From contig NC_084587.1 in NCBI RefSeq assembly GCF_033807715.1, positions 25,665,017 to 25,729,016 of the forward strand: 64,000 bases of DNA. The letters run 5' to 3'. Below the pieces are notes generated by a model. The model was given only the letters and a program-made list of their open reading frames with translations. It did no database searches and was not told the DNA's origin. This stretch comes from Cololabis saira. Its lineage: Eukaryota > Chordata > Actinopteri > Beloniformes > Belonidae. This document shows, in pieces, positions 37,205 through 48,489 of this stretch (position 1 is its first letter; each line of letters opens with the position of its first letter). The translations under genes and the position numbers were made by a program.

Positions 37205-37329
37205 ATTCATGGCGATCGCGCAGTGCCACTGACGGCCTCAAGAACGGCGATGCCACCAACTCATCGCTTGCTGCCAAAGGTTTCAGAAGTGTCAGACCCA
37301 ACCTGCAGGACAAAAAGTCACCGACACAG
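37205..37329 (+). CDS. sorbs2: sorbs2 coding exon 4 (residues 43-84)
   Basis: A 125-bp exon with acceptor AATTCATCTCTAG and donor ACACAG/GTAAAA, phase 1 in and phase 0 out. It encodes [18 protein letters not shown], then [18 protein letters not shown] and SPTQ. The [15 protein letters not shown] segment is a hallmark of SORBS1/SORBS2 N-termini, which strongly anchors the gene call. Confidence 0.96.
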
Positions 37330-37631
37330 GTAAAACATGTTACACCCTGGAATGACAGAACGTTGATCATATTAACTGTCCAAACTTCAAATGGAAGAAA
37401 CAAAAAAATCTAACATTTGTCTGATTTAAGCTTAGTGACTTGTAAAATTGTCTGTGGAAAAAGCTTATTTATAATAACAATCATCACTATGGATAATTTA
37501 TGTAAATCTCACTGCTCTTTATTAAGTTAAATCTGGAACTGTTTTACCATATCAAGTTCTGTGCTGATGATTTTTCTTTTTTTGTTGTTGTTTTAACTTA
37601 CATTGGCTTCTGCTTATTATGGGCTAACAAG

Positions 37632-38252
37632 GACATCAGTCCCTTACCATTGCCACCCCCCAGGAGAGAAAGTTTTCACTTCTCACCCTCCAGCACAAAT
37701 CCCCCAGATTACAGCACTGTTATTGCTCTGGCTAATGATTTCAGTCCTGGAACACTAACATTCACGAAAAATGACAAGGACGTTTTGAAAGAGTCCTACA
37801 CCATGAGCAGCATGTCTTCTTACTCCTACACGGAGACCAGTGCAAACACACTTCAAGAGGTTAATCGGTCCACTGCCTCTGCTAATACAAATGAACGTAA
37901 GGTATCTTCCCTTAAGATAACCCCCGTCACTATACCTGACCCACCTGCTCACCAGAACTCACACGCTGATGACCATTCTGAGACCCAGATCCCAAGTTCC
38001 CCTCCACCTACTTCCCCACCTCCACTCAGTGGTCCCAATGCTTCTCCTCACCCAACACAGACAGCTCCAGTTTCTGTCCACTTGGGTACAGAGAATGTAA
38101 AAAATCCAACACATCTGACGTCAAATCCCAGAGTGGAACTCAAGGTCCCCGTTCAAGCCCGAAATGACACCTCAACTCCAGCTTCATCCCAGGCGGAAAT
38201 GACAGAGCCTCCTCCTACAATTCCACCAAGACCTTCAGCTGCAGAACTGTTG
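37632..38252 (+). CDS. sorbs2: sorbs2 coding exon 5, Pro/Ser/Thr-rich (residues 85-291)
   Basis: A 621-bp exon, phase 0 to phase 0. The in-frame acceptor is CTAACAAG at 37631, poor in pyrimidines. The prettier CCACCCCCCAG at 37663 would be out of phase with exon 4. Donor CTGTTG/GTACAT. The protein starts DISPLPLPPPRRESF and is low-complexity, with Pro-rich SH3-ligand-like runs (PSSPPPTSPPPL, EPPPTIPPRPS). The reading frame closes 12 nt beyond the donor. It is probably disordered and optional in splicing. I do not recognise a folded domain. Confidence 0.85.
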
Positions 38253-38820
38253 GTACATAACTGACCACATGTTATAATAACAGAGCAAAATAATGTAATG
38301 CAGTCTTGTAAATGCTGTATATCCATGGAACATCAACAATGCCTAAAGGGTTACACACTGGTCACAAAACATCATCAAGCACAGCTAATGTAAAAGTTGT
38401 TTTGTCCGATTTACATTTGTATTTGTAGCCTTTACAACATATAACAAAGATCATGGGTTACTTGTGTGTTGCCCTTAAGTTTGTTAACCTTGATGGTTCT
38501 GTCCAAACATTGAAACATGTGTGAACTTGTACCGTATGTGTGATGACCAAATGTTTAATGTACTGTTGCTGACAGGATCATTTGGTGTTTTGCATCAAGT
38601 CTGAATTAACAGAAGTTTTTCAATTCACAGCATTACTTATGTTTCAGAAGGTGATGCTGCAGCCTCATGTCACAGCGTGATTTCACAACTACATTTCATC
38701 ATCAACCAACCATACATGTTACTTCCACACGCTTCTCACAATGTGGCTGATAAGTGATCAAACTTAACACTCGCCTCCTCTCCTTCCTCTCTTATCCATT
38801 CCCTGTTACTCCAACACCAG

Positions 38821-39246
38821 GGACTACCTTCCCCTGACCCCACAGCACGTCACGCCCCCTATCGCTGCCAGAGCTATGAATCACTTGAGTACCTGTCAAG
38901 GATAATGCCCAAGGCCCTGACGCCCACCCCGTATGTTCCTAGTGGAGCTGCGGTAAGAGCCGGTGCGGTCAGCGGGCCTAACCATACCACAGGCAGCGGT
39001 GTGAGCATCGGTGGCTGTGTGTCACCCTCAGCATCCCCTGTGACAGTGTCAGCTTTAAGCCACTACTCCTCGTCCACGGCGGGTCTGCTGGATGAGCTGC
39101 AGATCTGTAGCCTGGACTCACCTGGCGCCTCGCCCACACCATCGCCCACTCTCAGCCATGTCTCTGCCTACACGTCCACTGCTGGCCCTGATGATGCGCT
39201 AACAACCTCTGTGGGCTCCACTACTGCAGCAGCCACTGTCACTAAT
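38821..39246 (+). CDS. sorbs2: sorbs2 coding exon 6, long form (residues 292-433)
   Basis: Acceptor GTTACTCCAACACCAG; it begins GLPSPDPTARHAPYRCQSYE. Two phase-0 donors are visible: a strong GCG/GTAAGAG after 38952 (44 codons) and a weaker AAT/GTAATT after 39246 (142 codons). The extra 98 codons look coding (SLDSPGASPTPSPTLSHVSA, Ser/Thr/Ala-rich) and join exon 7 in frame, so I annotate the long form. Beyond 39246 the frame remains open but turns into intron-like composition. Confidence 0.82.
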
Positions 39247-41883
39247 GTAATTATCCAAACAACCCATATCTGTAACACACAGTATTACAATCATTGTTCC
39301 CCCCTTCCACCTTTTCATTTAATAATTAAACCAAAGTTCCACAAAGTGTGTGACTACTACCACTTTTTTACTTTCATTAACCATCAACTGTCCCCCCACC
39401 TGTCATATGTCAAAATCAAATCCGACACACTTTGCCCTCTTGTTGTGGATGTTAATGTGCTCATAAGAGTCAATGTCAGCTTACATACGTGTCTCTTTTC
39501 TTTTCATTTTCATATATTCCTGCCGTATTAGATGGTTTCTTAGGAAATTCAAATATTTTTAAAAATTGGCTCTGTTTTTTCCCATTTTTGGGTGAAACTC
39601 TTCATTGGAACAAAAAAGTATGGATCTGACAAATATCAGACAGTTATTGAAATCAAACTGGCAACCTCTGATTTTGATGTGGCAGATGATAAACTTTTGC
39701 AAACAGCAGTAGGACTCCTCACCTAGCATACTTACCAGGTGATCATGCTCACTGCAGACTATATTGTGTGGTCTCTTATATTATTTCTGCTTACAAGGTG
39801 TTGGTACTGGAGAAATAGTACTAAACAAAGTAAAATACTTAATGTTTACAAGTTTCCAGATTGCAAGAACAAAAAAACATTTTACATGTAGTTTATACTT
39901 GCCATGTGAAACCTGAACTTTGTTTTGTCCTGTAGTTGATTTTTAGAGCGGTGAAACTCCCTCTCCAGTGACAATGTTTTTGTGCCCTGATCAAAGGAAC
40001 ATGAGTATTTTCCTGAGATACCTGGTTCTCCAAGACAGTCCTTGATTTAGTTTTTCCTCTAATAACTCCAATACAATAAGAACGCCTCCCCATCAAATTG
40101 GCAAAACATCTTTATAACTAAGGGTTAATTCATCATTTGATGAAGGACTTTCTACAACGTCCTCCTCTTCTTGTGAAACAATTAGATGAATATCCACATG
40201 TCATGAAAATATAACATTGCTTATCCCAACTAGCAAGGAGACTAAATTCTGTTTGCTTTACTGTCATTTAACAGTCTCAGTCTGTCAGTGGCAAAAATAA
40301 GTTTACTTTGACATAAAAAAAATACAGTCGAGCTTTAAATCAGATTCTGACTAAGAACAGTTGTTGCACATCATTAACAGTGCAAACACAGTTGTCTGCT
40401 AATAAATTGAGCACAAAAAGAAGGAAAACATAGACCAGATTTAAAATGTCCACAGCTTTCCTTTAAGACTGTACGATGTAACGCACCACGTTAGTCAGGC
40501 CGTTAGCTACATAAGCACTCAGCTCATGATACTATCCTGATATCATTTTTTGCAAAGATTGTTGTACGGTAACTCTTGGTTATGGCATGGCTTAGCATGT
40601 GCATGCTGCATTTAAAGTTACAAACATCTCAAAAGTCATAAAAACTGAACTGTCATTTCAAGTTAGGCTACTCCACTTTGTTTGACATTTACCAAGCAAT
40701 TAAGTTTGGATGTACTGAGTTGCATTGTATTGTCATTCATTACTCCAAGGGGTGTTGTTTACAACGGTCAGTGCAGTGAAGTGAAGAAGATTCTGGGTGT
40801 ACGTGGTTGTGCTGCACATAGATCCTCTTTTACAAAAAAGCTGATTGGATTGGACAGCCAGGAAATAAACATCCATCCATCCATTTCCTATAGGGTCACG
40901 GGGTCTGCTGGAGCCTATCCCAGCTAATTACAGGCGAGAGGCAGGGGTCCACCCTGGACAGGTCGCCGGTCTATCACAGGGCCACACATATAGACAAACA
41001 ACCATGCGGGCAATTTAGAATCTACTACACATGTTTTTGGACTGTGGGAGGAAGCCAGAGTACCCAGAGGGAACCCACGCAAGCAGGGAGTTGAACCGGG
41101 AACCTTGTTGCTGTGAGGCAACAGTGCTAACCACTAAGCCACTGTCCTGCCCTGGAAATAATCATACCAACATTAAATAGTTAAAATCTTTCTCAGAGAT
41201 GTGTATTACAATGGCCACTTTCAATTCTCTGTTTGAGTTTCTCATCTGCAGCATTATGATCAAAGAAAAATAAACAAAAATCATGTTACTCACTCTAATT
41301 AAATTATTAATTTTATTAGCACTGCCGTAGCATTTCTTTCCTGTCACCAGTCTTACCTTGAAACTGACATGTGAACATGAAAAAATTAATTTGCATTTCT
41401 TTCAAATTAATTTGTTCTTTTTCAAAGTAATGGGAGAGCATTTTGCATAGGTGCCTCCCATTCTGAAAATATCACATCTGCTGTCTTAACATGTCTTAAC
41501 TAATTAGTACGAGATGGATGTGAATGTAAGCAGGTTTTTTCTTTTAACAGTTTGTGTTTTAAACTTTTCTTTCTGTTTTGAAGTGATTAAGTAAGTGCCC
41601 CTTTCCCTCACTAACTGTTCTTAACTGTTACAGTCACTTCTCAAGTGGCACTTACTATGAATCACATTAGAGCCACTATATTTGTGTTTACATGTCCAGC
41701 CATTCCTATGTTATACCTGTGTTCTTTACCACTTGTGTAATATGATAACTAAGTGTTTTGTTAATATTGTTTGTTTATTTTATATTCACTGTATTGTTCT
41801 AATATTTTAGATTCTCAAAACTCATGTGTTTTGTAATGAATAATTGTCTTACTGTTGGCTTCTGGCTTGTGGGTCATTCCTAG
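39247..41883 (+). other. sorbs2: sorbs2 intron 6-7 (2.6 kb)
   Basis: Apart from the RTE-like 3' end at 40868-41155, nothing coding or structured was recognised. Confidence 0.5.
40868..41155 (-). mobile_element. Expander/RTE-type LINE 3' end
   Basis: It begins with a (CATC)n tail and carries, in order, GGGTCACGGGGTCTGCTGGA, GGACAGGTCGCCGGTCTATC, TTTGGACTGTGGGAGGAAGC, CCCACGCA and GAGGCAACAGTGCTAACCAC. This is the very common fish RTE/Expander 3' untranslated sequence in reverse orientation. Only the 3' end was inserted. It lies in a sorbs2 intron. Confidence 0.85.
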
Positions 41884-42010
41884 GGCCAGGTCCTCTCTCA
41901 CGCTATGAATGGAAGTGCTAGCCATTCAAAGAGGCCCATGTCTCCCCCGTCATATCCTCCACCTCCTCCCTCACTTCACATGGCACTCCAGGGACAGAGC
42001 AGAAGCTCAG
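41884..42010 (+). CDS. sorbs2: sorbs2 coding exon 7 (residues 434-476)
   Basis: A 127-bp exon with acceptor GGGTCATTCCTAG and donor CTCAG/GTGAGT, phase 0 in and phase 1 out. It encodes GQVLSHAMNGSASHSKRPMS, then a PPSYPPPPPSL polyproline segment and LQGQSRSS. The proline run is a plausible EVH1, profilin or SH3 ligand. The KRPMSPPS block resembles SORBS2 linker sequence. Confidence 0.88.
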
Positions 42011-42319
42011 GTGAGTCACTGCTCTTTTGTGGATTTGTATGAGCTGAGAATAACAAAAGTTTTTTTCCAGGCCATACATTTTGCAAGGGAAGCGATTACA
42101 CTATCTGCCTATCTGTATCCAATCCAGAACTCTGGACTATCCCTAAACAAAACTGTGCACAGAGCTCAAGCATACACGAAATGTAAATATATTTTTTCTT
42201 TCCAGAAGTATGTTGCTTTCCAAAGCATTGTTAAAGTATTGATAGTGCAGCATCCAGCATTATCTAACTCTGTGTCACCCAAAGTTTGGTCCCGGAGGGA
42301 CATTAGCTACTACTACTAC

Positions 42320-42660
42320 TGTCATTTAGCAGACGCTTTTATCCAAAGCGACTTACATCTGAGAGAACAACACAAGCAGGAAATCACATAGGAGGGTAGC
42401 TGGATAAGTTCTGGTCAGACTGCTGCGATTCCAGTTGGACACAGGTGCTGCCATGTTAAATCTAGGGGTTTTTGTGTGTGTTCCCTTCCCACCCAACACA
42501 ACAGTCCCTTTATACAGGAATGCTGGAATACATCTATCGGACATCTATGGACAGATAACTCGACCTGTGGTTAGATACCCATTCCAGGTTAATAGAGGAA
42601 TGTTGTTTCTGGAAAGTCATTGCCTCTGCAAGCAACTGGAATGTTGGACTTGTGGTGGTG
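42320..42660. repeat. Teleost dispersed repeat with conserved core
   Basis: It contains ATTTAGCAGACGCTTTTATC followed by CAAAGCGACTTACA, a core seen in many fish SINE/LINE-like repeats. The same core, diverged, occurs at about 60800. The right boundary is uncertain. It lies in the intron after sorbs2 exon 7. Confidence 0.65.
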
Positions 42661-43158
42661 ACAGAGCTGAGCATTAATAGATTTTTGAGAGAGGAGATGA
42701 TTTCTTCTCTTTTTTTAAAGAACAGATTTTTTTTTTTTAAGTAGAAATTTTGAATAATCATAATCAGAGTTCACTTCAATGTTTCATGAAATATAGTGCA
42801 GCGATGAAGAAAATCTAAATGATTGAATAAAATCACAGCAAAAAACGAATGGCAATGTTTAATAGTTAAGGTAAAAGCATTTCCATATACACAATTTGAA
42901 AAGAACTCAAGGTACTTGAGAGAGAACAGCTTTGTGTCTTCATTAAAACTACTAATCAAAAAAGCTATTAACTCGGGACCTTGGGGTGTTGCATTGCTCA
43001 ACTGATTTTTTTTTTCTATGCATCACTGAAGATGCATCCCAGTGCATCATAGTATTCCTGAACCAGTAGGAGATGAAAGAACTGAAATATAGAGAGTATA
43101 TTTAAAAGATTCCAGAGAAAAACTGGCATATCTGTCTTCTCCTTTTTTTTGTATGTAG

Positions 43159-43334
43159 AAGGCAGTGAGTCAGTCACCAGAGAGTCTGTGGTTTCTGGCC
43201 ACACCACCGTCAGCAGCACTGTGCCCATCGCTCGCTTCTCAGAGGAAGAGAAGAGGGTATCCGTCATTAAAGCCCCACATTATGAAGGGATCGGCCCCGT
43301 GGACAAGTCGGGCATCCCTATTGCCATTCGCACG
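43159..43334 (+). CDS. sorbs2: sorbs2 coding exon 8, sorbin homology part 1 (residues 476-534)
   Basis: A 176-bp exon with acceptor CCTTTTTTTTGTATGTAG and donor CGCACG/GTGAGC, phase 1 in and phase 0 out. It encodes [20 protein letters not shown], then [12 protein letters not shown]. This is the first part of the sorbin homology (SoHo) region, which in this family binds flotillin and targets the protein to membrane microdomains. The sequence is highly conserved relative to what I recall of mammalian SORBS2. Confidence 0.97.
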
Positions 43335-44934
43335 GTGAGCTTGCCCATGTCTTTGCAACAAGTTGCTTCACATGAATGTCTTTTGACCCAATTCTGCTGT
43401 CTTGATATACGATCCAAGCACGAGTGACGGATTATTTTCAACTGTCGGCAGCTTTTGACCTCCTATTAATATCCCTTTTCGCCCTCACTCTCACTGTCTC
43501 TGTCTCTGTATCTCTTTCGCTCTCAATCTGTGTGCTTGTTATAAAGATGTGCTTTAGTGCTGCCTTTGCTATCTCTGTTAAGGCTTTCCATATGTTGACA
43601 CTTCACTCACTTCCTGAGTGAGAAGGATTCAAAGGTAGACATGCTAAATTATACTGTATACTGAAAAACAAAACTACTAAAAGCAAAGAAAAAAGAAAAA
43701 TGTTTGAAAGGGGGGAAAAAACAAAGAAAAAAAGAACAGATGCTCCTTGTTGTGAACCCACAAGCATTTTTGCAGCCCTTCTGTTTGGTAACCGTGGAGA
43801 GAGAAGCTGTAATTGGCCCGTCTCTTGTCCGTGCCAATGCTACATGCACGTCACACACACTCGCTCACTGCCTCGTCTCTGTCCGGAAGCCAAGCACAGT
43901 GCTCAGTGCTACTGAAAAAAGGAGAGGATTAAGTCTCTCTGCCATTTGATAGCTCTTTTTTGAAGTGGCTGTTGAGCTATACTGTTTACACGAAGACAAA
44001 CATTTCTCCTGAAGTTTCCAGGCTCAAGAGATTGAATCCAGTGCTTTAGTTTTACAGGACCATAGTTTGTACACCTGCAGGGGGCAAAACTACACTTCTA
44101 ACATGAATTTCTGAAAGCATCACCTTACCATACACACATGACTCATGCTATCATAGAGCAAATGATAGTCTCATCTGTGTTTATTTATGCATACTTTATA
44201 TATTAAGACTTGGGTCCTTAAAAAAACCCAGTATCAATTAAATCTAATTAACCACGAAGTCACACTGTTCTAACTATTTTTTTGGGTGATTTGCTTTGCT
44301 TTTTTGCAACAGTAGCTGAACTTCTCTGAAGATACAATGTTGTAAGTGTCTCCCCTGGAGCCACATAATTGTGACAAAGTGTTTCAGGACAAAGCTTTTT
44401 GCTGCACATGTTAGTATTCTCGCTTCGACGAGAAACATATCACATTACAGAGATTATGTTGCTGTGTTTCAGTTCCGTACATTTGTAATAAAAATACTTG
44501 AATAAGTATTTAAATTGTTTGGACACCAGTTTGGTGTCTATTAGATCCATGACCATTTGGGTCTTTGTGTGATTGACACAGGAAAAAAAGACAAAAAAGT
44601 AAAATCAGAAATATATAAAGAATTACAGTAAGTGATCTTTAGCCAAAAAAGGCAGTTTAAGCGCTTACAATTTAAATAAATGTTTGAATTGAACTAGAGG
44701 AGCATGGAATGTCTCCAAATGTAATAAATTAATCCTCATGAATCATGAATTAATCTCTCAACGTGGTTGGATTATCTGAGTGAAATATGAATGTAAAAAA
44801 AGGCTGAGTGTGTTTTCTCAGCGCTGTAATGTTTTCTCTAATGGAGGGTAAATTTATGGCTTGCAATTTATGTCACACAGTTTATTTTGGATTTCAAAGC
44901 ACATGAATTCTAATAGTAATTTATCTTTATGCAG
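43335..44934 (+). other. sorbs2: sorbs2 intron 8-9 (1.6 kb)
   Basis: AT-rich with a purine-rich patch (43680-43740). No exon, RNA gene or transposon was recognised. Confidence 0.5.
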
Positions 44935-45001
44935 ACGGTGGACCGGCCCAAGGACTGGTACAAAACCATGTTCAAACAGATTCATAAAGTTCACAAAGCA
45001 G
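44935..45001 (+). CDS. sorbs2: sorbs2 coding exon 9, sorbin homology part 2 (residues 535-557)
   Basis: A 67-bp exon with acceptor TTTATCTTTATGCAG and donor AAAGCAG/GTAAGG, phase 0 in and phase 1 out. It encodes [20 protein letters not shown] plus KA. The [15 protein letters not shown] motif is the most conserved signature of SoHo proteins and fixes frame and family. Confidence 0.98.
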
Positions 45002-45803
45002 GTAAGGCTATACCAAAACTCTGAAATGTCCCGTTATGTGTTGAGATTTGATGACTGCACATCTTGGATGTAATTGGTCATGTATGCATGCAGTTTGCTT
45101 GCATGTGTGTGTCTTTGTGTGCCTGTGCGTGCCAGTTCTAGTCAAATCAAAACACCCAATCAACTTCAGTGCCAGAACTCATTAGATGCGAGCAAGAGAA
45201 TCTGGAGCTGGCCGAGTGAGGGAGAGAAACCTCTGATGGACACAGAGCTGTCTGGGAAATGTGCTCTGATTTTGTGGGATTGAGGGAATCACACAAGCAG
45301 CACAAGGCTTGATTGTTCTAAACTGCTCAGGCTCCTTTTATGACAACCCATAAACACACTCACAAATTCACTCAAACACAACGCTTTTTCAAGATTAGGT
45401 GGTTTAATATGATTTAGATATTTGTGATGGACTTGATGTTTTGCAAGAATTACCAGGACTCTATATCTGTTTGGTATTTTCTGCTTTAGAACTGAAAGGT
45501 GGTTCTTATAAGTGTCTGGTTCCTGCTTAAGCTACTTTAGTTTTATTCAGTCCAACTGGACATTCCTATTAAAACTTTAAAAGAGACCCTGAAAAAAATG
45601 GGTTTTTGTTCATGGACAGAAGGGGAGAGGCTTTTGTATCTTGGGCAGTTACCAGTCTTCTACGGTGACAAATAATAACTCTTTGAAATTCCTTTGTTAT
45701 TGTCTTTTTTGCAAGCTGGCTGAGTTTCTTCACAGTTTGTACCCTGTTTGCTATAAAGTATATCTTTCCACATATCAAAATCATTGTTTGTGTCTTTTTA
45801 CAG

Positions 45804-45854
45804 ATGATGACTATTCTGACACATATAATGCAACATACACTCTCATAAACAGTG
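45804..45854 (+). CDS. sorbs2: sorbs2 coding exon 10 (residues 557-574)
   Basis: A 51-bp exon, phase 1 to phase 1, with acceptor TGTGTCTTTTTACAG and donor CAGTG/GTGAGA. It encodes DDDYSDTYNATYTLINS, an acidic, Tyr-rich linker just after the SoHo region. Human SORBS2 has a comparable DDD..YN..YT stretch. It is frame-neutral if skipped. Confidence 0.93.
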
Positions 45855-45978
45855 GTGAGACTTTCTCCTCATTATATATAATAAGTAGTGTCTTTCCAAC
45901 CCATATATTTTGTCATTTCTGCTTTACTGGTTTCATTGCTTCTTACTCCACTGTCTTCTTAAATCCTGTCCTTCACAG

Positions 45979-46192
45979 ACGATTGCAGCCTTTCATCAGG
46001 CACCACCATGGCACACCCACCTCCTCGGACACACACCTACAGACCTCTGTCCAAGAGTCCTTCAGACAACGGAGGGCAGCTGGGCCCTCGGGAGCCGTCG
46101 CCTTCCCCCGTGCCCCCACCACCTCCCCCCATGCCATCCCTCCTCCAGCTCAGAGCCAGGGACAGCGATCGTGAGAGAGATTCACCAGACAT
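45979..46192 (+). CDS. sorbs2: sorbs2 coding exon 11, proline-rich linker (residues 574-645)
   Basis: A 214-bp exon with acceptor CTGTCCTTCACAG and donor CAGACAT/GTAAGA, phase 1 in and phase 2 out. It encodes TYRPLSKSPSDNGG, then EPSPSPVPPPPPPMPSL and a basic/acidic RDSDRERDSPD end. The TYRPLSKSxSDN block is typical of SORBS2; the polyproline run is a likely profilin, EVH1 or SH3 ligand. Confidence 0.95.
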
Positions 46193-46662
46193 GTAAGAGA
46201 AAATTCCTCAGCTGTAATATGTCAGTTTACCGTAATCAGCCATTAGAATGAGCAGCATTCTTCCATGTTTTGTCCTCTTGTGCCACCAAAACAAGTTCCT
46301 TCTCATCTTTACTGTATGAGGAAATAAGTGCTATATCAAGGGCTTATAAATTGCCAAGACTTGTGTAATCAGCAACAAATCCACCCTCCCACTGTTCACC
46401 CACTCGTCTACCAGTTTTAGAAAGTTAAAGCATTAGCAACGTTATTCTATACACAATTGAAATTCTCATAGTAATTATTATTTTTAGTTATTTAAAGTAC
46501 AGAAAACTGTCATTATAAACATTGACACTGTTGCAACTGCTAACATATTGTAATGTCAATACCCTGTTGGTATATTCTCTGGCATCCTCTCTGAACCATT
46601 ATAGACCAGGGCACAAGTCAAGCTGTTTTCTGACAGAAATGTTTTTGCTTTCCTTGCACCAG

Positions 46663-46777
46663 GAATGAATGGGGTCCTCCTGACAGAAAAGTGGACACAA
46701 GAAAGTACCGTGCAGAGCCCAAGAGTATCTTTGAGTACGAGCCTGGGAAATCCTCTATTTTGGAGCATGAAAGACCA
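46663..46777 (+). CDS. sorbs2: sorbs2 coding exon 12 (residues 645-683)
   Basis: A 115-bp exon with acceptor TTTCCTTGCACCAG and donor AGACCA/GTGAGT, phase 2 in and phase 0 out. It encodes [20 protein letters not shown], then [18 protein letters not shown]. This is a very highly conserved segment shared by SORBS1 and SORBS2. The FEYEPGKSS block follows the sorbin region in all members I recall. Confidence 0.98.
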
Positions 46778-48417
46778 GTGAGTGTTTTGTAGTTACTGAC
46801 ATTTTCCTTTGATCTGCAGAAAAGATCCTCCTGTGTCTTTCTTATTTTGTGTGTTACTGCCAGTTGTTGTTCAGGTAAATATTAAATCTAAAGCCGAACA
46901 TCATGTCCAGTATCTGATGACATTAACATCGGAACTGATGCAACATTTTATGCAAAACGTTGTGGAAATCAATCAACAAAATTGATGCAAGAAGCAGGAA
47001 TAAAAAGTCCCATACGGCCGTAGCTTACATACTCACCTGGACATGATCAGTTATGTATCATACTTTTTATATTCTGGGCTCTTGTATGAATCTCTGTCAG
47101 TCTGAAATAATGTGGGCATTAAAAGTGAATATCTTCCTGTGCTGTATCACCTAGTGATGGTACTAGTTGCGTGGGTTGAATTACGGTGCAGACAGCAAAG
47201 AAAATTATGTGCAGAGGTGGAGCAAAAGAATAATTGGAGGTGTCTGAAATTGCAACATGATGATGAGAAATATGTTATGGATGAGGAGCCTTTTCAAAAG
47301 TGTGAGAAGGAAAGCTTTTTGTAAAGGTTTGACATTTAATGTAATGTCTGCAGAGAGCACTTCTAGAGCAATAATGCATGAGTCAGTTCCTGATAGAGGC
47401 AATAAAAAGAGAAAGCTGTAGGCAGTATTCATACTGGCTTATCTGCTGTCTTTTAAGTGTCTCTTTTCTCCATTATTCAAGGAAAAATAGCCACTCTAAA
47501 ATGTCTAATCCAATGTTGAAGCATCTATCTGTACAATTATCAGCTTAGAGAAACATTTTTTTGAAGAAAACCTATGGCTGGTATCTGTGTGCTCATTTCA
47601 TATTAACATTACTGGTCGTCTCTCCTCCAGACCTCTTTTTTTGTACTGGTTGACTCATCTTACTGAAATCTCAGTCCTCTTTTTAGCAAGGGAGATGCAA
47701 AACTACAACATGCACAAAACATCACCTGGCAGGATTTCTTTTGGCGAGAAAACTAGCATGCATTTCATGTGGGAATAAGGTTAGAAAGAGCAGACAGCAC
47801 TACACTGCTGCCAGCTTTCTTTTTTCTCTTTTCTTTTTTTTAACTTCATCCAGTAATGTTGAACAGCAAATATGTAAATGTGCTTTTTCATTGTTACGTC
47901 AGTGCTGAAGTAATAATCTGTGATGACTTTAACATACATAAGATGTGAAGAAAGGGTCATATTTGACAGGGTTTTTTTCAGCACCTGTCCACAACAAAAT
48001 AGTTTATGATGCTTTTCATTGGAAGATAATAAAAAGGAAACACAGAGAGACAGAATCTAATTGGTGCCAGATAAGGAATATTAACTTCCAAATGAGTGAA
48101 ATGGCTCATGTTCTGGCCTTTTCTGATAACTGACACATAGCCTAATCCCCATTTGGAGTGTGATAGTGTTTGACATTTTGCTGGCTGATGGTGATAGCAC
48201 CAGTCTCCAGTGGACTGCAGGAGTGAAACTTGAGAAGCAAAAGGGTTCTGCATCAACACTTGTTTGCGTGAAGCAGTCTTCATCCTGGTTTATCCTGTAC
48301 ACATCTCACTTTGCCCATTCCTAACCATGAGATCCATGTCTCTTTGTGTGTGACTTCCCTCCACACTTCATTTCTTCTGTCTTTTCTTCTACTTGTGTCT
48401 CTCTCATACTTTCCCAG
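46778..48417 (+). other. sorbs2: sorbs2 intron 12-13 (1.6 kb)
   Basis: No coding exon with matching phase, RNA gene or bounded repeat was recognised. Confidence 0.5.
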
Positions 48418-48489
48418 ACCTATGATGACATAGATTTAGAGAACGAGCCTTGGTATAGGTTCTTTTCCGAGCTGGAGTTTGGGCGCCCG
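48418..48489 (+). CDS. sorbs2: sorbs2 coding exon 13 (residues 684-707)
   Basis: A 72-bp, phase-0 exon with acceptor CTCTCATACTTTCCCAG and donor CGCCCG/GTAAGT. It encodes TYDDIDLENEPWYRFFSELE and FGRP. The ENEPWYRFFSELEFGRP motif is shared by SORBS1 and SORBS2 and marks the start of the central linker. Confidence 0.97.

Noticed and set aside
37664..38252. Alternative exon 5 start at the CCACCCCCCAG acceptor
   Set aside because: It would be out of phase with exon 4 (phase 0), whereas the acceptor at 37631 keeps frame and yields a DISPLPLPPPRR start.
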